Shown: positions 1 to 8,096 of the stretch, piece after piece | Numbering within the stretch: position 1 is the stretch's first letter | Layout: each line of letters begins with the position of its first letter | Origin: Pseudomonas sp. | GTDB lineage: Bacteria; Pseudomonadota; Gammaproteobacteria; Pseudomonadales; Pseudomonadaceae | Direction: 5' to 3' | NCBI GenBank assembly: GCA_029239415.1 | Contig: JAQZAY010000037.1 | Location: forward strand, 1-18,758 | DNA: 18,758 nucleotides | Made by a program: the position numbers and the translations under genes | Notes under the pieces: generated by a model | Seen by the model: the letters and a program-made list of their open reading frames with translations, nothing else | The model's database searches: none | Told to the model about the DNA's origin: nothing

Positions 1-53
1 AACTCGTCCACGCACAGTTTCTTGCGCAGACGACGGGAGCGGTTAGTGGCCAT
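1..53 (-). CDS. yggL: YggL family 50S ribosome-binding protein (N-terminal fragment)
   Basis: Only the first 17 codons and two further bases are inside the window; the gene runs off the left edge. The start is ATG at 53-51, and reading the minus strand there is an AGAGGA ribosome-binding site a short distance upstream. The visible protein begins MATNRSRRLRKKLCVDE, a very basic N-terminus that I recognise as typical of the DUF469/YggL family of gamma-proteobacteria. YggL is known to associate with the 50S ribosomal subunit. The identification rests on these few residues, so it is good but not certain. It is divergent from the transporter gene on its right and shares the 352-base gap with it. 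Confidence 0.75.
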   Translation of the reverse strand, partial: MATNRSRRLRKKLCVDE

Positions 54-405
54 GAAACAATCCTCTTAGGTAATAACGCCGCGCAGTCTACCAGCTTCGC
101 GATCTCAGTGCGTGCTTACGCGCATGAAGGCGAAGGCCCTGGGGGACGTCGGCGGTAGCGGTGAGCGGTCGCACCAATTGCCCTCGCTTTGCGCATCAAA
201 GGCGTTTTCTCAGAACCTTCTAACTGCATGATTCGACGCGTTTTGTCCCAGAGAGGGTAGATTCACACCCATGCGCTCGCCGGGCCATTGATAATTCATG
301 TGCATCAATGTATGAAAACAAATCACTTATCGTTTCAAGATGTGTCAAGCACACTGACCCTACGTAAGCGAACAAGCAATCAATAAAATCGCTGGAGAAT
401 TAGCC
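54..405. other. Divergent intergenic region yggL / MFS symporter
   Basis: This 352-base gap holds no credible gene. The half next to yggL is GC-rich; the half next to the symporter (about 285-390) is AT-rich, as expected of a promoter and operator region. It contains the perfect inverted repeat at 286-310 (separate entry) and a small TGTG-N5-CACA dyad at 341-353. I could not settle on a sigma-70 promoter for the symporter. A TAAAAT at 384-389 is too close to the ribosome-binding site (GGAGAAT, 394-400) to be its -10. Confidence 0.6.
286..310. promoter_or_regulatory. Candidate LysR-type regulator site (CATTGAT-N11-ATCAATG)
   Basis: Two perfect 7-base arms, CATTGAT (286-292) and ATCAATG (304-310), are separated by exactly 11 bases, giving the T-N11-A arrangement of LysR-type recognition sites. 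The site ends 95 bases before the symporter ATG, a suitable place for an activator. The only LysR gene in the window lies about 2.2 kb away, convergent with the transporter and binding-protein genes. Assigning the site to that regulator is inference. Confidence 0.5.
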
Positions 406-1707
406 ATGTCATCCTCGTCCGCCCCTGCCGCGGCCTCTGGGCGCTCTCGCGCCGCAGCGGTGTTCCGAGTCACCTCGGGCAACTTCCTCGAACAATTCGA
501 CTTCTTCCTGTTCGGCTTCTACGCCACGCAGATCGCCTCGGCCTTCTTCCCCGCATCCAGCGAGTTCGCCTCGCTGATGATGACCTTCGCGGTGTTCGGC
601 GCCGGCTTCCTGATGCGTCCGCTCGGTGCCATCGTCCTGGGCGCCTACATCGACGATGTCGGGCGCCGCAAAGGGTTGATCGTCACCCTGTCGATCATGG
701 CCAGCGGCACCTTGCTCATCGTGCTGGTGCCCGGCTATGCGAGCATCGGCCTGTGGGCGCCTGCGCTCGTGTTGCTGGGACGACTGCTGCAAGGGTTCTC
801 CGCCGGTGCGGAGCTGGGCGGCGTGTCCGTCTACCTGGCCGAAATGGCCACGCCGGGGCGCAAGGGGTTCTACACCAGCTGGCAGTCCGGTAGCCAACAG
901 GTGGCGATCATCGTCGCGGCCGCGCTGGGGTACGCCTTGAACCAGGGAATGGCCCCTGCGCAGGTCGCCGAATGGGGCTGGCGCATTCCGTTCGCCGTGG
1001 GTTGCATGATCATTCCCTTCATCTTCCTGCTGCGCCGCAATCTGCAGGAAACCGAGGAATTCGCCCAGCGTGCCCATCGCCCGAGCATGCGTGAAGTGGT
1101 CGGCACCCTGGCGCAGAACTGGCGCACGGTGCTGGCCGGCATGCTCATGGTGGCCATGACCACCAGCGCCTTCTACCTGATCACCGTGTACGCACCGACC
1201 TTCGGCAAGACCGTGCTCAACCTCAGCACCACCGACGCCTTGCTGGTGACATTGCTGGTCGGGGTGTCCAACTTCATCTGGTTGCCGATCGGCGGCATGC
1301 TGAGCGACCGCTTCGGCCGCAAGCCCATGCTGGTAGCCATGACGGTGCTGACCATTTTCACGGCGTATCCCGCGCTGTCGTTCCTGGCCCAGGCGCCGAG
1401 CTTCGGCCACATGCTCGAAGTGCTGCTGTGGTTCTCGTGCCTGTATGCGCTCTACAACGGCGCGATGATTCCGGCGCTGACCGAAATCATGCCGGTCGAA
1501 GTCAGGGTCGCCGGGTTCTCCCTTGCCTACAGCCTGGCCACCGCGCTGTTCGGCGGCTTCACCCCGGCCATGTCCACCTGGCTGATCCACACCACTGGCG
1601 ACAAGGCCGCGCCTGCCTACTGGGTGACGTTCGCAGCGGTCTGCGCCTTGTGCGCCACCTTGGTCCTGTACCGCCGTCTGGCCCTGCGTCCGCAGTTGGC
1701 CGTGTAA
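406..1707 (+). CDS. citA: MFS citrate/tricarballylate-type proton symporter (MHS family)
   Basis: This 433-residue inner-membrane transporter belongs to the metabolite:H+ symporter branch of the major facilitator superfamily. It closely resembles the CitA/TcuC proteins that import citrate or tricarballylate with protons. Visible signatures are [20 protein letters not shown] near the N-terminus, motif A (G79[11 protein letters not shown]), the MHS signature [15 protein letters not shown] (about 125-139), GWRIPF (191-196), and a second motif-A-like loop [12 protein letters not shown] in the C-terminal half. About twelve hydrophobic segments span the full length, so it looks intact. ATG 406 is preceded by GGAGAAT at 394-400. 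A secreted solute-binding protein follows 62 bases later on the same strand and a LysR gene faces the pair. The exact substrate (citrate, tricarballylate, aconitate or another tricarboxylate) cannot be read from sequence. Confidence 0.87.
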   Translation: MSSSSAPAAASGRSRAAAVFRVTSGNFLEQFDFFLFGFYATQIASAFFPASSEFASLMMTFAVFGAGFLMRPLGAIVLGAYIDDVGRRKGLIVTLSIMASGTLLIVLVPGYASIGLWAPALVLLGRLLQGFSAGAELGGVSVYLAEMATPGRKGFYTSWQSGSQQVAIIVAAALGYALNQGMAPAQVAEWGWRIPFAVGCMIIPFIFLLRRNLQETEEFAQRAHRPSMREVVGTLAQNWRTVLAGMLMVAMTTSAFYLITVYAPTFGKTVLNLSTTDALLVTLLVGVSNFIWLPIGGMLSDRFGRKPMLVAMTVLTIFTAYPALSFLAQAPSFGHMLEVLLWFSCLYALYNGAMIPALTEIMPVEVRVAGFSLAYSLATALFGGFTPAMSTWLIHTTGDKAAPAYWVTFAAVCALCATLVLYRRLALRPQLAV

Positions 1708-1721
1708 TCGGCGATTTCATC

Positions 1722-1741
1722 CCCGGCGCGTCTGCGCCGGG
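1722..1741 (+). terminator. Strong GC hairpin between the symporter and binding-protein genes
   Basis: CCCGGCGC (1722-1729) and GCGCCGGG (1734-1741) form a perfect 8-base stem with the tetraloop GTCT, followed by CCTTTCGG. The stem is strong enough for an intrinsic terminator, but the T-tract is poor. It starts 15 bases after the symporter stop and ends 28 bases before the next ATG. It may be a partial terminator or an mRNA-stabilising hairpin that sets the expression ratio of the two genes. Confidence 0.45.
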
Positions 1742-1769
1742 CCTTTCGGCATCGAGCGAGTCAAGCCCC

Positions 1770-2549
1770 ATGAAACCGTTCCTCCTGTCCAGCAAGAGCC
1801 TGGCATTCGCCAGCCTGGTCGCCCTGAGCGCCACGGCGCATGCCGAGCACCTGACCGTGATGACCTCCGGCGGCTTCACTGCCGCCTACAAGGCGTTGAG
1901 CCCTGGCTACGCGGCCAAGAGCGGCGATACCTTGACGACGGTGTTGGGCCCTTCGATGGGCAAGACGCCTGAAGCGATCCCCAATCGCCTGGCGCGCGGC
2001 GAGCACGCGGACGTGGTGATCATGGTCGGCTATGCGCTCGACGAACTGATCAAGCAAGGCAAGGTCGACCCTGCCTCGCGGGTCGAGCTGGCCGATTCGC
2101 GCATCGGCATGGTGGTCAAGGCCGGCGCGCCGAAGCCTGCGATCGGTACCGATGCCGAACTTACGTCGGCGCTGCTGAAGGCCAAGTCGGTGGCGTATTC
2201 CGACAGCGCCAGTGGTGTGTACATCCAGGATAAATTGTTCAAGACGTTGGGTATCGAGCCGTCGATGCGTGGCAAGAGCACGATGGTCGAGAAGACACCG
2301 GTGGCTTCCCGCGTGGCCCAAGGCGACTACGAACTGGGCTTTCAGCAGGTGGCCGAGCTGCTGCCGGTGCCGGGCGTGACGTTCGCCGGCAAGATTCCCG
2401 AGAGCGTACAGTCGGTCACGCGATTCGCCGCCGGTATCCCGGTGAATGCCGAGCATCCGACGCAGGCCAAGGCCTTGCTGCGCTATCTGGCCTCGCCCGA
2501 GGTCCAAAATGCCGTGCGCGCCACCGGACTGGATTCAGTCGCTCGCTGA
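1770..2549 (+). CDS. Periplasmic ModA-like solute-binding protein, no ABC partner
   Basis: This 259-residue protein has a clear Sec signal peptide: a lysine-containing start, the hydrophobic stretch LAFASLVALSATAHA and a likely cut after residue 25 (AHA|EHLTV). The mature part opens with LTVMTSGGFTAAY and contains LARGEHADVVIMVG and VAYSDSASGVY, the pattern of type II periplasmic binding proteins of the molybdate-binding (ModA-like) fold. No modB/modC-type genes are nearby. Its only transport neighbour is the MFS symporter directly upstream, with which it probably forms a unit. The ligand is therefore more likely an organic acid than molybdate, but that is inference. The open frame extends further upstream inside the symporter gene; I chose ATG 1770 because it gives the signal peptide. 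The ribosome-binding site is weak. The last 15 bases overlap the 3' end of the convergent LysR gene. Confidence 0.8.
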   Translation: MKPFLLSSKSLAFASLVALSATAHAEHLTVMTSGGFTAAYKALSPGYAAKSGDTLTTVLGPSMGKTPEAIPNRLARGEHADVVIMVGYALDELIKQGKVDPASRVELADSRIGMVVKAGAPKPAIGTDAELTSALLKAKSVAYSDSASGVYIQDKLFKTLGIEPSMRGKSTMVEKTPVASRVAQGDYELGFQQVAELLPVPGVTFAGKIPESVQSVTRFAAGIPVNAEHPTQAKALLRYLASPEVQNAVRATGLDSVAR

Positions 2550-3443
2550 GTGCCGCCGCATGTCCCGGATGCGCTCGATCAGGTCGAGTGCAGCCGGGGT
2601 CAGCGTACGGCCGCGACGCTGGATCAGACCAACGTTCCTGAACACCTCAGGCTCGATCAACGGGATGCTTTTCAACAACGGATGCTCGCCGACGGGCATC
2701 GCGATGGACGGTACCGGGGCAATGCCCAGGCCTGCTTCCACCAGGCCGAGCATGGTGGTGACGTGGCGAGTGAGGCAGATACTGGGCCGCGCGGGTTGCA
2801 CGTTCACCAACGCCTGGTCCATCAAGAGCCGGTTGCCCGACGTTTCGTCCAGCCCGATGTGCGCATGGGTGAACATTTCCGCCCAGCTGACCTGCTCCCG
2901 GTCGGCCAGCACGTGATCCTTGCGACAGGCGATCACGTAACGTTCCTGCAACAGCAGCTCGAAATCCACCTCAGGCGCCAGGTTGCCGCTGAAGCTGACC
3001 CCGAAATCGGCTTCGCCGCACGCCACGGCCGTGTTCACGTCATTGGCGCTGGCATCCAGGAGCTTCACCACGATGTTCGGGTACGCCTGATGGAAGGCAC
3101 TGACCACGGTCGGCATGAAGTAATAGGCCGTCGAGGGGACGCAGGCGATGGTGACGCTGCCGATGCGCGACGAGCGTTTGTTGCCGATCGTCATCAGCGC
3201 CAGGTCCACCTCGTCCAGCACGCGCTCGGCCTGGGGCAGGAACGCCCGGCCGACCGTGGTCAGGCTGACCCGGCGCGTGGTGCGCTCGAAGAGCTTCACG
3301 TTCAGCGCGGTCTCGAGCTTCTCGATGCGTCGGCTGAGCGCAGGCTGGGTGATGCGGATGGCTTCGGCAGCCTTGCGAAAGCTGCCGTTCTCGACGACAG
3401 CGCGAAAGGCCTGCAGATCGTTGAGGTCGAAATTCAAGGACAT
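2535..3443 (-). CDS. LysR-family transcriptional regulator
   Basis: This is a 302-residue regulator of standard LysR length. Residues about 6-65 hold the winged helix-turn-helix (LQAFRAVVENGSFRKAAEAIRITQPALSRRIEKLE, then KLFERTTRRVSLTTVG). The rest is the effector-binding domain (from about SVTIACVPSTAYYFMP to the end) that senses a small co-inducer. It starts at ATG 3443 without an obvious Shine-Dalgarno. Its stop lies inside the last codons of the solute-binding gene, so the two genes overlap tail to tail by 15 bases. Position and partner genes suggest that it controls the symporter/binding-protein pair in response to the imported acid, by way of the inverted repeat at 286-310. LysR genes usually lie divergent from their targets; here the arrangement is convergent. 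Family assignment is secure; target and ligand are inferred. Confidence 0.93.
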   Translation of the reverse strand: MSLNFDLNDLQAFRAVVENGSFRKAAEAIRITQPALSRRIEKLETALNVKLFERTTRRVSLTTVGRAFLPQAERVLDEVDLALMTIGNKRSSRIGSVTIACVPSTAYYFMPTVVSAFHQAYPNIVVKLLDASANDVNTAVACGEADFGVSFSGNLAPEVDFELLLQERYVIACRKDHVLADREQVSWAEMFTHAHIGLDETSGNRLLMDQALVNVQPARPSICLTRHVTTMLGLVEAGLGIAPVPSIAMPVGEHPLLKSIPLIEPEVFRNVGLIQRRGRTLTPAALDLIERIRDMRRHSASD

Positions 3444-3469
3444 CGGGGCGCCGCAGTGAGGTCGGAGAA

Positions 3470-3485
3470 CGAAGGCCCGCCTTCG
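3470..3485. repeat. 16-base palindrome between the kinase and LysR genes
   Basis: CGAAGGC (3470-3476), CC, GCCTTCG (3479-3485) is a perfect palindrome in the 75-base gap. Read on the minus strand it is a 7-base stem followed by TTCTCC, so it may act as a weak terminator for the kinase transcript. It would also lie in the LysR mRNA leader if the promoter at 3509-3538 is real. No proper T-tract is present. Confidence 0.35.
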
Positions 3486-3508
3486 CAGGCGAGTCCTCGG
3501 AGTGCGCC

Positions 3509-3538
3509 ACTATACGCGCTAAGCGTTGCCGATCCCAA
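3509..3538 (-). promoter_or_regulatory. Candidate sigma-70 promoter of the LysR gene
   Basis: On the minus strand TTGGGA (3538-3533) and TATAGT (3514-3509) are separated by 18 bases. The -35 matches the consensus at four of six positions and the -10 at five of six. The -35 and most of the spacer lie within the last codons of the kinase gene. Transcription would start near 3502, about 60 bases before the LysR ATG. Confidence 0.45.
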
Positions 3539-6500
3539 GCGACCCGTCGACCGAGGCATGCGAACCATGCGCGGTGTGGGAGGGCGTCGGCCCGACGTGC
3601 GCCTGGAGAATGCCTTGCAAGGCACGCTCGACCCGGCGCATGTGCCGGGCCAGGGCCTGGCGGCGGCGTCTGAGTTGCAACGAAGTCGCCGTCAGTGCGT
3701 CACGCTGCACCGCTTCGCACGCCGCACACAAGGCGTCGGCACCCAGCAGGCGTGCCGGTCCGAGGACCTTGTGTGCCACCTCGGACAGCGCCTCGCGCTG
3801 CGTGTCGGGGTCGACGGCCATCAGCCCGAGGAGGTCCTGATGCAGGCAGTGTCGCAAGGTTTCCAGCAGGCGCTGACGCTCGTGGGGATCGTTGCCGTCG
3901 ATCGCGTCCAGCCCCGTCAGGTCGATTCGGGCGACCAGCGCAGGTGCTGGCAAAGGAGCGATGTGGGCCAAACGCCGACCCAGCGCCTGTAGATCGATGG
4001 GTTTGAACAGGCAGTCGTCCATGCCGGCTTCCAGGCACTGTTGAAGAATCTCCGGTTGGGCGTTGGCCGTGTAGCCAAGAAGCGTGCAACGGGGACGTCC
4101 TGTGCGGGCTTCCTCTTCACGGATGCGCCGAGCCAGCTGATAGCCATTCATGACCGGCATGTTGCAATCCACCACCAGCACATCGAAGAGGTTCTTGCGC
4201 CAGAGTGCGAGGCCTTCTTCCCCATGGCTCGCGCTTCGATGAGGGACGCCGAGGAAGGCCAGTTGCTGACCCAGCAGCAGGACATTGGCCGGATGATCGT
4301 CCACCACCAGCACGCGCAAGCGTGCATCCGGTGTTTCGATGCGAACGACCGGATCGGGCGCGGAGGCCGGCTCGACGGCCTGCAGTGGCACTGACAGACG
4401 GACCCGTGTCCCGACCCCGAGCAGGCTGTCCATGGTCAGGCTGGCACCCATCAGCTGGCAGATGGCCTGGCTGATCGCAAGGCCCAAGCCCGTCCCGGCA
4501 CGGGCGCGATCGCTGTCCGGATCGACTTGCGCGAAGGCGGTGAACAGGCGTTTGAGGTCTTCTTCGTGAATGCCGATGCCGCTGTCGCGCACTTCCAGCT
4601 CCAAATGCGTGGCCGCGGGATCGTCGGCCGCCTGCCGGCGCATGCTGATGCGCACCTGGCCATGATCGGTGAACTTGATGGCGTTGCCGATCAGGTTGCA
4701 CAGGACCTGCTTGAAACGCATCGGGTCGAGCAGGGCATGACAACGTGCGTCGGCCGCGATGTCCACTTCCAGCGCCAGCCCCTTCTGCCGTGCCAGCCCG
4801 TCGAACATGCTGGCCACGGCTTCCACCAGTTCGGCCACGGCAACCGGTTCCGGGCTCAAGCTCAGGTGGCCGGATTCGATCCGGACGAAATCGAGGATGT
4901 CGCCAATGAGCTTGAGCAGGTCCCTGGCGGAGCGGTGCGCCACGGCGATCGCTTCACGCTCCAGGCGGCCCTGATCGGCATGCTTGAGCGCCAGTTCGAG
5001 CATGCCGAGCACGGCGTTCATCGGGGTGCGGATCTCGTGGCTCATGGTCGCCAGGAACGTGCTCTTGGCCCGGTTGGCCTGGTCGGCACGCTGCTTGGCC
5101 AGACTCAGGTCCTGCACCAGCTTGCGACGATCGCTGATGTCGATCCAGCCGCAGATGATGCCTTGAACCTGCCCGAGCGAATCGCGATAGGGCAGGATCC
5201 AGTGGTAGATGGTCAGCTCGCGATCCTTCAGGCGCAGGGGACGATCGGTGATCAGGGGCTTGGCCTGCTCCAGGACCTTCAGGTAGTCGGCCTGGATCTG
5301 ACGCGTGTAGGCACAGTTGCTCATCACGCTGTCCTGCAGGCGCTTGCCGATGACCTGCTCGGCGCTCGCCTGGACGGTATCCAGGTAACTCTGGTTGCAG
5401 GTCTGCATGCGTCCTTCGCGGTCACGCACGTACATCGGGTGCGGGGTGCCGTCGAGCAGCGCGCGCATGAACGCCACCTGGTCGTTCAGGGCCCGCTCGG
5501 CCCGCTCGCGCTGGGCGATCTGGCGTCGCAGCCGGGTGTTCCAGATCAAAGACAGCACCAGCAGTAGCAGCGTACCGACGACGATCTGCAGGACGATGCG
5601 CTGGTAGGCCTGCCACTGCGTGTCGTCATGGTGGCTGTAGCCGCGCCAGCGACTGTTGATGACGCCCAGCTCCTCGGGCGAGATGCTCAGCAAGGCCTTG
5701 TCGAGAATCTGGGCCAGCTCCTTGCAGCGCAGGGGCGTCGCCATCGAGAACACCGCTGGCGCTTCGCTGACCGTGGTGCGCATGAGCAGCTCCGCATCGT
5801 TGGCCAGGGCATGATTGGCGTCGACCAGGGACGCGACGACGGCATCGACCTGGCCGTCCTTGAGCAGCGCGATCGCCTTGGGAGTACCGTCGGTGATGCT
5901 CTGCAGGATGTGCGGGTATCGTTGGGCCAGCTTTTCGGCCAGCGGCGTATCGCGCGGGATGGCCAGTCTGCGATGGGCCAGGTCGTCCAGCGAAGCCGGC
6001 TGTCGCTCGCCCTGCTTGCTGATCAGCACGTAGGAGGTTTCCAGGTACGGACGGCTGGCGCTCAACTGGTCGGCATGCCGCTCGGGATGGGCGATGGCGG
6101 CGATCACGTTGGCCTTGCCCTCCTTGAGCAGGCGCACCATGTCCTCGGTGCCGGTGGCCCGTATGACCTCGAAGCGCAGCCCGGTACGCAGGCGGATCAG
6201 CTCCAGGAGATCGGCGGCAATGCCACGGAAATTGTCGTGCTTGTCGAAGAACGTCAGCGGCGCGGCGGTTTCGTCGATTGCCACGCGCATGACCGGGTGT
6301 TCGTGCAGCCAGCGCTCCTCGCGGGGCGTGAGCTGCAGCTTGCGATCGGTCATCAGGGTGTCGCTGCCCGTGCTCCAGCGCTCGAAGATGTCCTTGCGCG
6401 TCAGCGCAGGCAGGCCGGAGAGGACGGCGTTGACCAGCGTCAGCAGTACCGTGTCGTCGCGTCGCAGTGCGAAACCGAAGCCGACCGCTTCATGCTTGCC

Positions 6501-7196
6501 GAAGTTGGCCATCGTCAGGTTCGGCAAATGGCCCTGGTTGAGCTGATAGAGCGTGGAAATGGTATCGCCGATGAACACGTCGGCCTGCCCGAAGGCCACG
6601 GCGTTCAGAGCGCTGGCTGGCGTAGGGTGGCTCTGCAGCGTGGCGCCGGGATAGGCTGCATGGACCTCGGCCGACGGCAGGTAGTGGTAGAGCATGCTCA
6701 GGCGCAGACCGGACAGCCCCATGTCCAGGGGCCGGTTTTCGTTTTCGCGCGTCACCAGCACGGGCTGGTCTGTCGCATACGGTACCGAAAGGCTCACGTC
6801 GGCAAAGGCCGCCTCGTAGCCATTGGCGCTGCCCAGCAAGTCGATCTGGCCATTTTTCAAGGCCTGGATCGCCGCCTGGCGATCCGCAAAGCGCAGGACC
6901 TTGATCGGCATGCCCAGGCTTGCGCCCAGGACCGCCGCATGGTCGGCGGTCAACCCTTGGTAATCCCGTCCCCCGGAGGTGATGTCGAAGGGCGGGTAAT
7001 CAGGCGCGGACGTCCCGAGGCGCAATTCACGACGCTCTTCGATCCAGCGCCGCTGCTGTGCATCCAAGATCAGCTTCACGGGCACCGGTCGACCCCGGTC
7101 GAGCAGCGTCAGCAGCGTGACGTCGTCGGCGGCCAGCAGGGTCGGGCACGCGGTCAGCAGCCACCCGACGCACACCAGTGCAACAGACCAACGCAT
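3519..7196 (-). CDS. BvgS/RocS-type hybrid sensor histidine kinase with tandem periplasmic domains
   Basis: This 1225-residue inner-membrane sensor runs a His-Asp-His-Asp phosphorelay. In order: signal sequence (1 to about 22, cut near LLA|ADD); two tandem SBP_bac_3 periplasmic domains (about 50-277 and 288-518); one membrane span (about 533-553); PAS (about 572-692, [16 protein letters not shown]); HisKA with H720 in SHEIRTP; HATPase (N-box [26 protein letters not shown]); receiver with D1010, T1043 and K1065; and a C-terminal HPt with H1142 ([12 protein letters not shown]). This is the BvgS architecture, shared by the Pseudomonas RocS/SadS sensors that control fimbriae and biofilm. The usual HPt lysine three residues after the histidine is leucine here. 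ATG 7196 lies 7 bases after the regulator stop, so the two genes are surely cotranscribed. The periplasmic ligand is unknown. Confidence 0.93.
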   Translation of the reverse strand: MRWSVALVCVGWLLTACPTLLAADDVTLLTLLDRGRPVPVKLILDAQQRRWIEERRELRLGTSAPDYPPFDITSGGRDYQGLTADHAAVLGASLGMPIKVLRFADRQAAIQALKNGQIDLLGSANGYEAAFADVSLSVPYATDQPVLVTRENENRPLDMGLSGLRLSMLYHYLPSAEVHAAYPGATLQSHPTPASALNAVAFGQADVFIGDTISTLYQLNQGHLPNLTMANFGKHEAVGFGFALRRDDTVLLTLVNAVLSGLPALTRKDIFERWSTGSDTLMTDRKLQLTPREERWLHEHPVMRVAIDETAAPLTFFDKHDNFRGIAADLLELIRLRTGLRFEVIRATGTEDMVRLLKEGKANVIAAIAHPERHADQLSASRPYLETSYVLISKQGERQPASLDDLAHRRLAIPRDTPLAEKLAQRYPHILQSITDGTPKAIALLKDGQVDAVVASLVDANHALANDAELLMRTTVSEAPAVFSMATPLRCKELAQILDKALLSISPEELGVINSRWRGYSHHDDTQWQAYQRIVLQIVVGTLLLLVLSLIWNTRLRRQIAQRERAERALNDQVAFMRALLDGTPHPMYVRDREGRMQTCNQSYLDTVQASAEQVIGKRLQDSVMSNCAYTRQIQADYLKVLEQAKPLITDRPLRLKDRELTIYHWILPYRDSLGQVQGIICGWIDISDRRKLVQDLSLAKQRADQANRAKSTFLATMSHEIRTPMNAVLGMLELALKHADQGRLEREAIAVAHRSARDLLKLIGDILDFVRIESGHLSLSPEPVAVAELVEAVASMFDGLARQKGLALEVDIAADARCHALLDPMRFKQVLCNLIGNAIKFTDHGQVRISMRRQAADDPAATHLELEVRDSGIGIHEEDLKRLFTAFAQVDPDSDRARAGTGLGLAISQAICQLMGASLTMDSLLGVGTRVRLSVPLQAVEPASAPDPVVRIETPDARLRVLVVDDHPANVLLLGQQLAFLGVPHRSASHGEEGLALWRKNLFDVLVVDCNMPVMNGYQLARRIREEEARTGRPRCTLLGYTANAQPEILQQCLEAGMDDCLFKPIDLQALGRRLAHIAPLPAPALVARIDLTGLDAIDGNDPHERQRLLETLRHCLHQDLLGLMAVDPDTQREALSEVAHKVLGPARLLGADALCAACEAVQRDALTATSLQLRRRRQALARHMRRVERALQGILQAHVGPTPSHTAHGSHASVDGSLGIGNA

Positions 7197-7203
7197 GACC
7201 GGA

Positions 7204-7824
7204 TCAGACCAGAGCGTTGCGTTTGGCGATGTCGATGAGTTCGACCAGCGAGTCGGCTCTCAACTTCTGCATGAGACGCTTCTTGTAGGTGCTGACCGTC
7301 TTGTTGCTGAGAAACATGCCCGAAGCGATTTCCTTGTTACTGCGACCTTGTGCAAAAAGTTGTAACACCATGAGTTCGCGGTCATTCACCAACTTGAATA
7401 ACGCCAAGTCACGGCTCTCACTTTCTTGGGCCGGATTGATGGCCTGGCTTGGGAAATAATTGTAACCAGACAGTACCGCCTTGATGGCGCTCAACAGTTC
7501 ACTCAAGTCTTCCTGCTTGCAGACGTACCCGGCGGCGCCAGAATGCATGCAGCGCACGGCGAACAGGGCAGGGGACTGGGCCGTCAGCACCAGCACCTTC
7601 AGGGGCAGCGCCATGGACTGAAAGCGCGACAGGACTTCCAGGCCATCCAGTTTCGGGATGCTGATGTCGAGAATGACCAAGTCCGGACGGCACTCGCGAA
7701 CCATCTGCATGGCATCCACGCCATTGTCGGACTCACCCACGACCTTGTAACTCTGGTTTTCCAGCAACATGCGAACGGCCAGGCGAATGACCGGATGGTC
7801 ATCGACAATGAAGACTGAATACAT
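7204..7824 (-). CDS. NarL/FixJ-type response regulator, BvgA/RocA-like
   Basis: This 206-residue cytoplasmic regulator has an N-terminal receiver (acidic pair D8-D9, phosphoacceptor D53 in ILDISIP, T81, K103) and a C-terminal LuxR-type helix-turn-helix (about 147-203: NDRELMVLQLFAQGRSNKEIASGMFLSNKTVSTYKKRLMQKL). It is the partner of the hybrid kinase that follows 7 bases downstream; the kinase HPt should phosphorylate D53. I chose ATG 7824 because the receiver begins at once (MYSVFIVDDHP) and GGAAAG lies about 7 bases upstream. A start at 7860 would add 12 residues without family precedent. The pair resembles BvgAS, EvgAS and RocS1-RocA1, but no fimbrial or virulence operon is in the window, so targets are unknown. 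The upstream region carries a direct repeat that may be an autoregulatory site. Confidence 0.92.
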   Translation of the reverse strand: MYSVFIVDDHPVIRLAVRMLLENQSYKVVGESDNGVDAMQMVRECRPDLVILDISIPKLDGLEVLSRFQSMALPLKVLVLTAQSPALFAVRCMHSGAAGYVCKQEDLSELLSAIKAVLSGYNYFPSQAINPAQESESRDLALFKLVNDRELMVLQLFAQGRSNKEIASGMFLSNKTVSTYKKRLMQKLRADSLVELIDIAKRNALV

Positions 7825-7913
7825 ATTAACTTTCCATAGATGTCGAAGGCAGGGCAGCACCTTAGCTCAGTTGTCAGATGGCGGACATGAGCGTTCGGGC
7901 TTTAAAGGTTATC

Positions 7914-7952
7914 TAGGAAATGGACTACAACAGAAAATCGCTAAGACTACAA
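7914..7952 (-). promoter_or_regulatory. Direct repeats upstream of the response regulator gene
   Basis: The minus strand carries TTGTAGTC twice (7952-7945 and 7930-7923), with starts 22 bases apart, about two helical turns, in an AT-rich stretch 99-128 bases before the regulator ATG. Just downstream is TTTCCTA (7920-7914), which resembles the heptad bound by Bordetella BvgA. This could be an autoregulatory site for the BvgA/RocA-like protein. I could not assign a convincing promoter here. Confidence 0.35.
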
Positions 7953-8043
7953 AATACGGATCCAGTCCACCCATTCGAATGCACAGTCATCGCCATGGGA
8001 GGGCGATCGTAGAGGGGGTGTGACCGGCTGCCACAGTGTCGGT

Positions 8044-8079
8044 CGCCTGCCAGGTGCCCACCTGAGGCGTGGGCAGGCG
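8044..8079 (-). terminator. Inverted repeat after dgt, possible terminator
   Basis: CGCCTGCC (8044-8051) and GGCAGGCG (8072-8079) form a perfect 8-base stem with a 20-base loop, 18-53 bases past the dgt stop. An alternative inner stem, GCCCAC/GTGGGC (8056-8061 with 8069-8074), competes with it. No T-run follows on the minus strand, so termination is uncertain. Confidence 0.3.
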
Positions 8080-8096
8080 CAAAGGCCTGGCGCGTC

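Noticed and set aside
288..308. Anr/FNR-like half-sites TTGAT and ATCAA upstream of the symporter
   Set aside because: FNR/Anr sites need a 4-base spacer; here it is 11, which fits a LysR-type site instead.
1428..1769. N-terminal extension of the solute-binding protein into the symporter gene
   Set aside because: The extension is out-of-frame symporter sequence; ATG 1770 begins a proper signal peptide.
5628..7238. Long open frame on the plus strand across the hybrid kinase
   Set aside because: Antisense shadow; composition and lack of motifs are typical of a non-coding frame.
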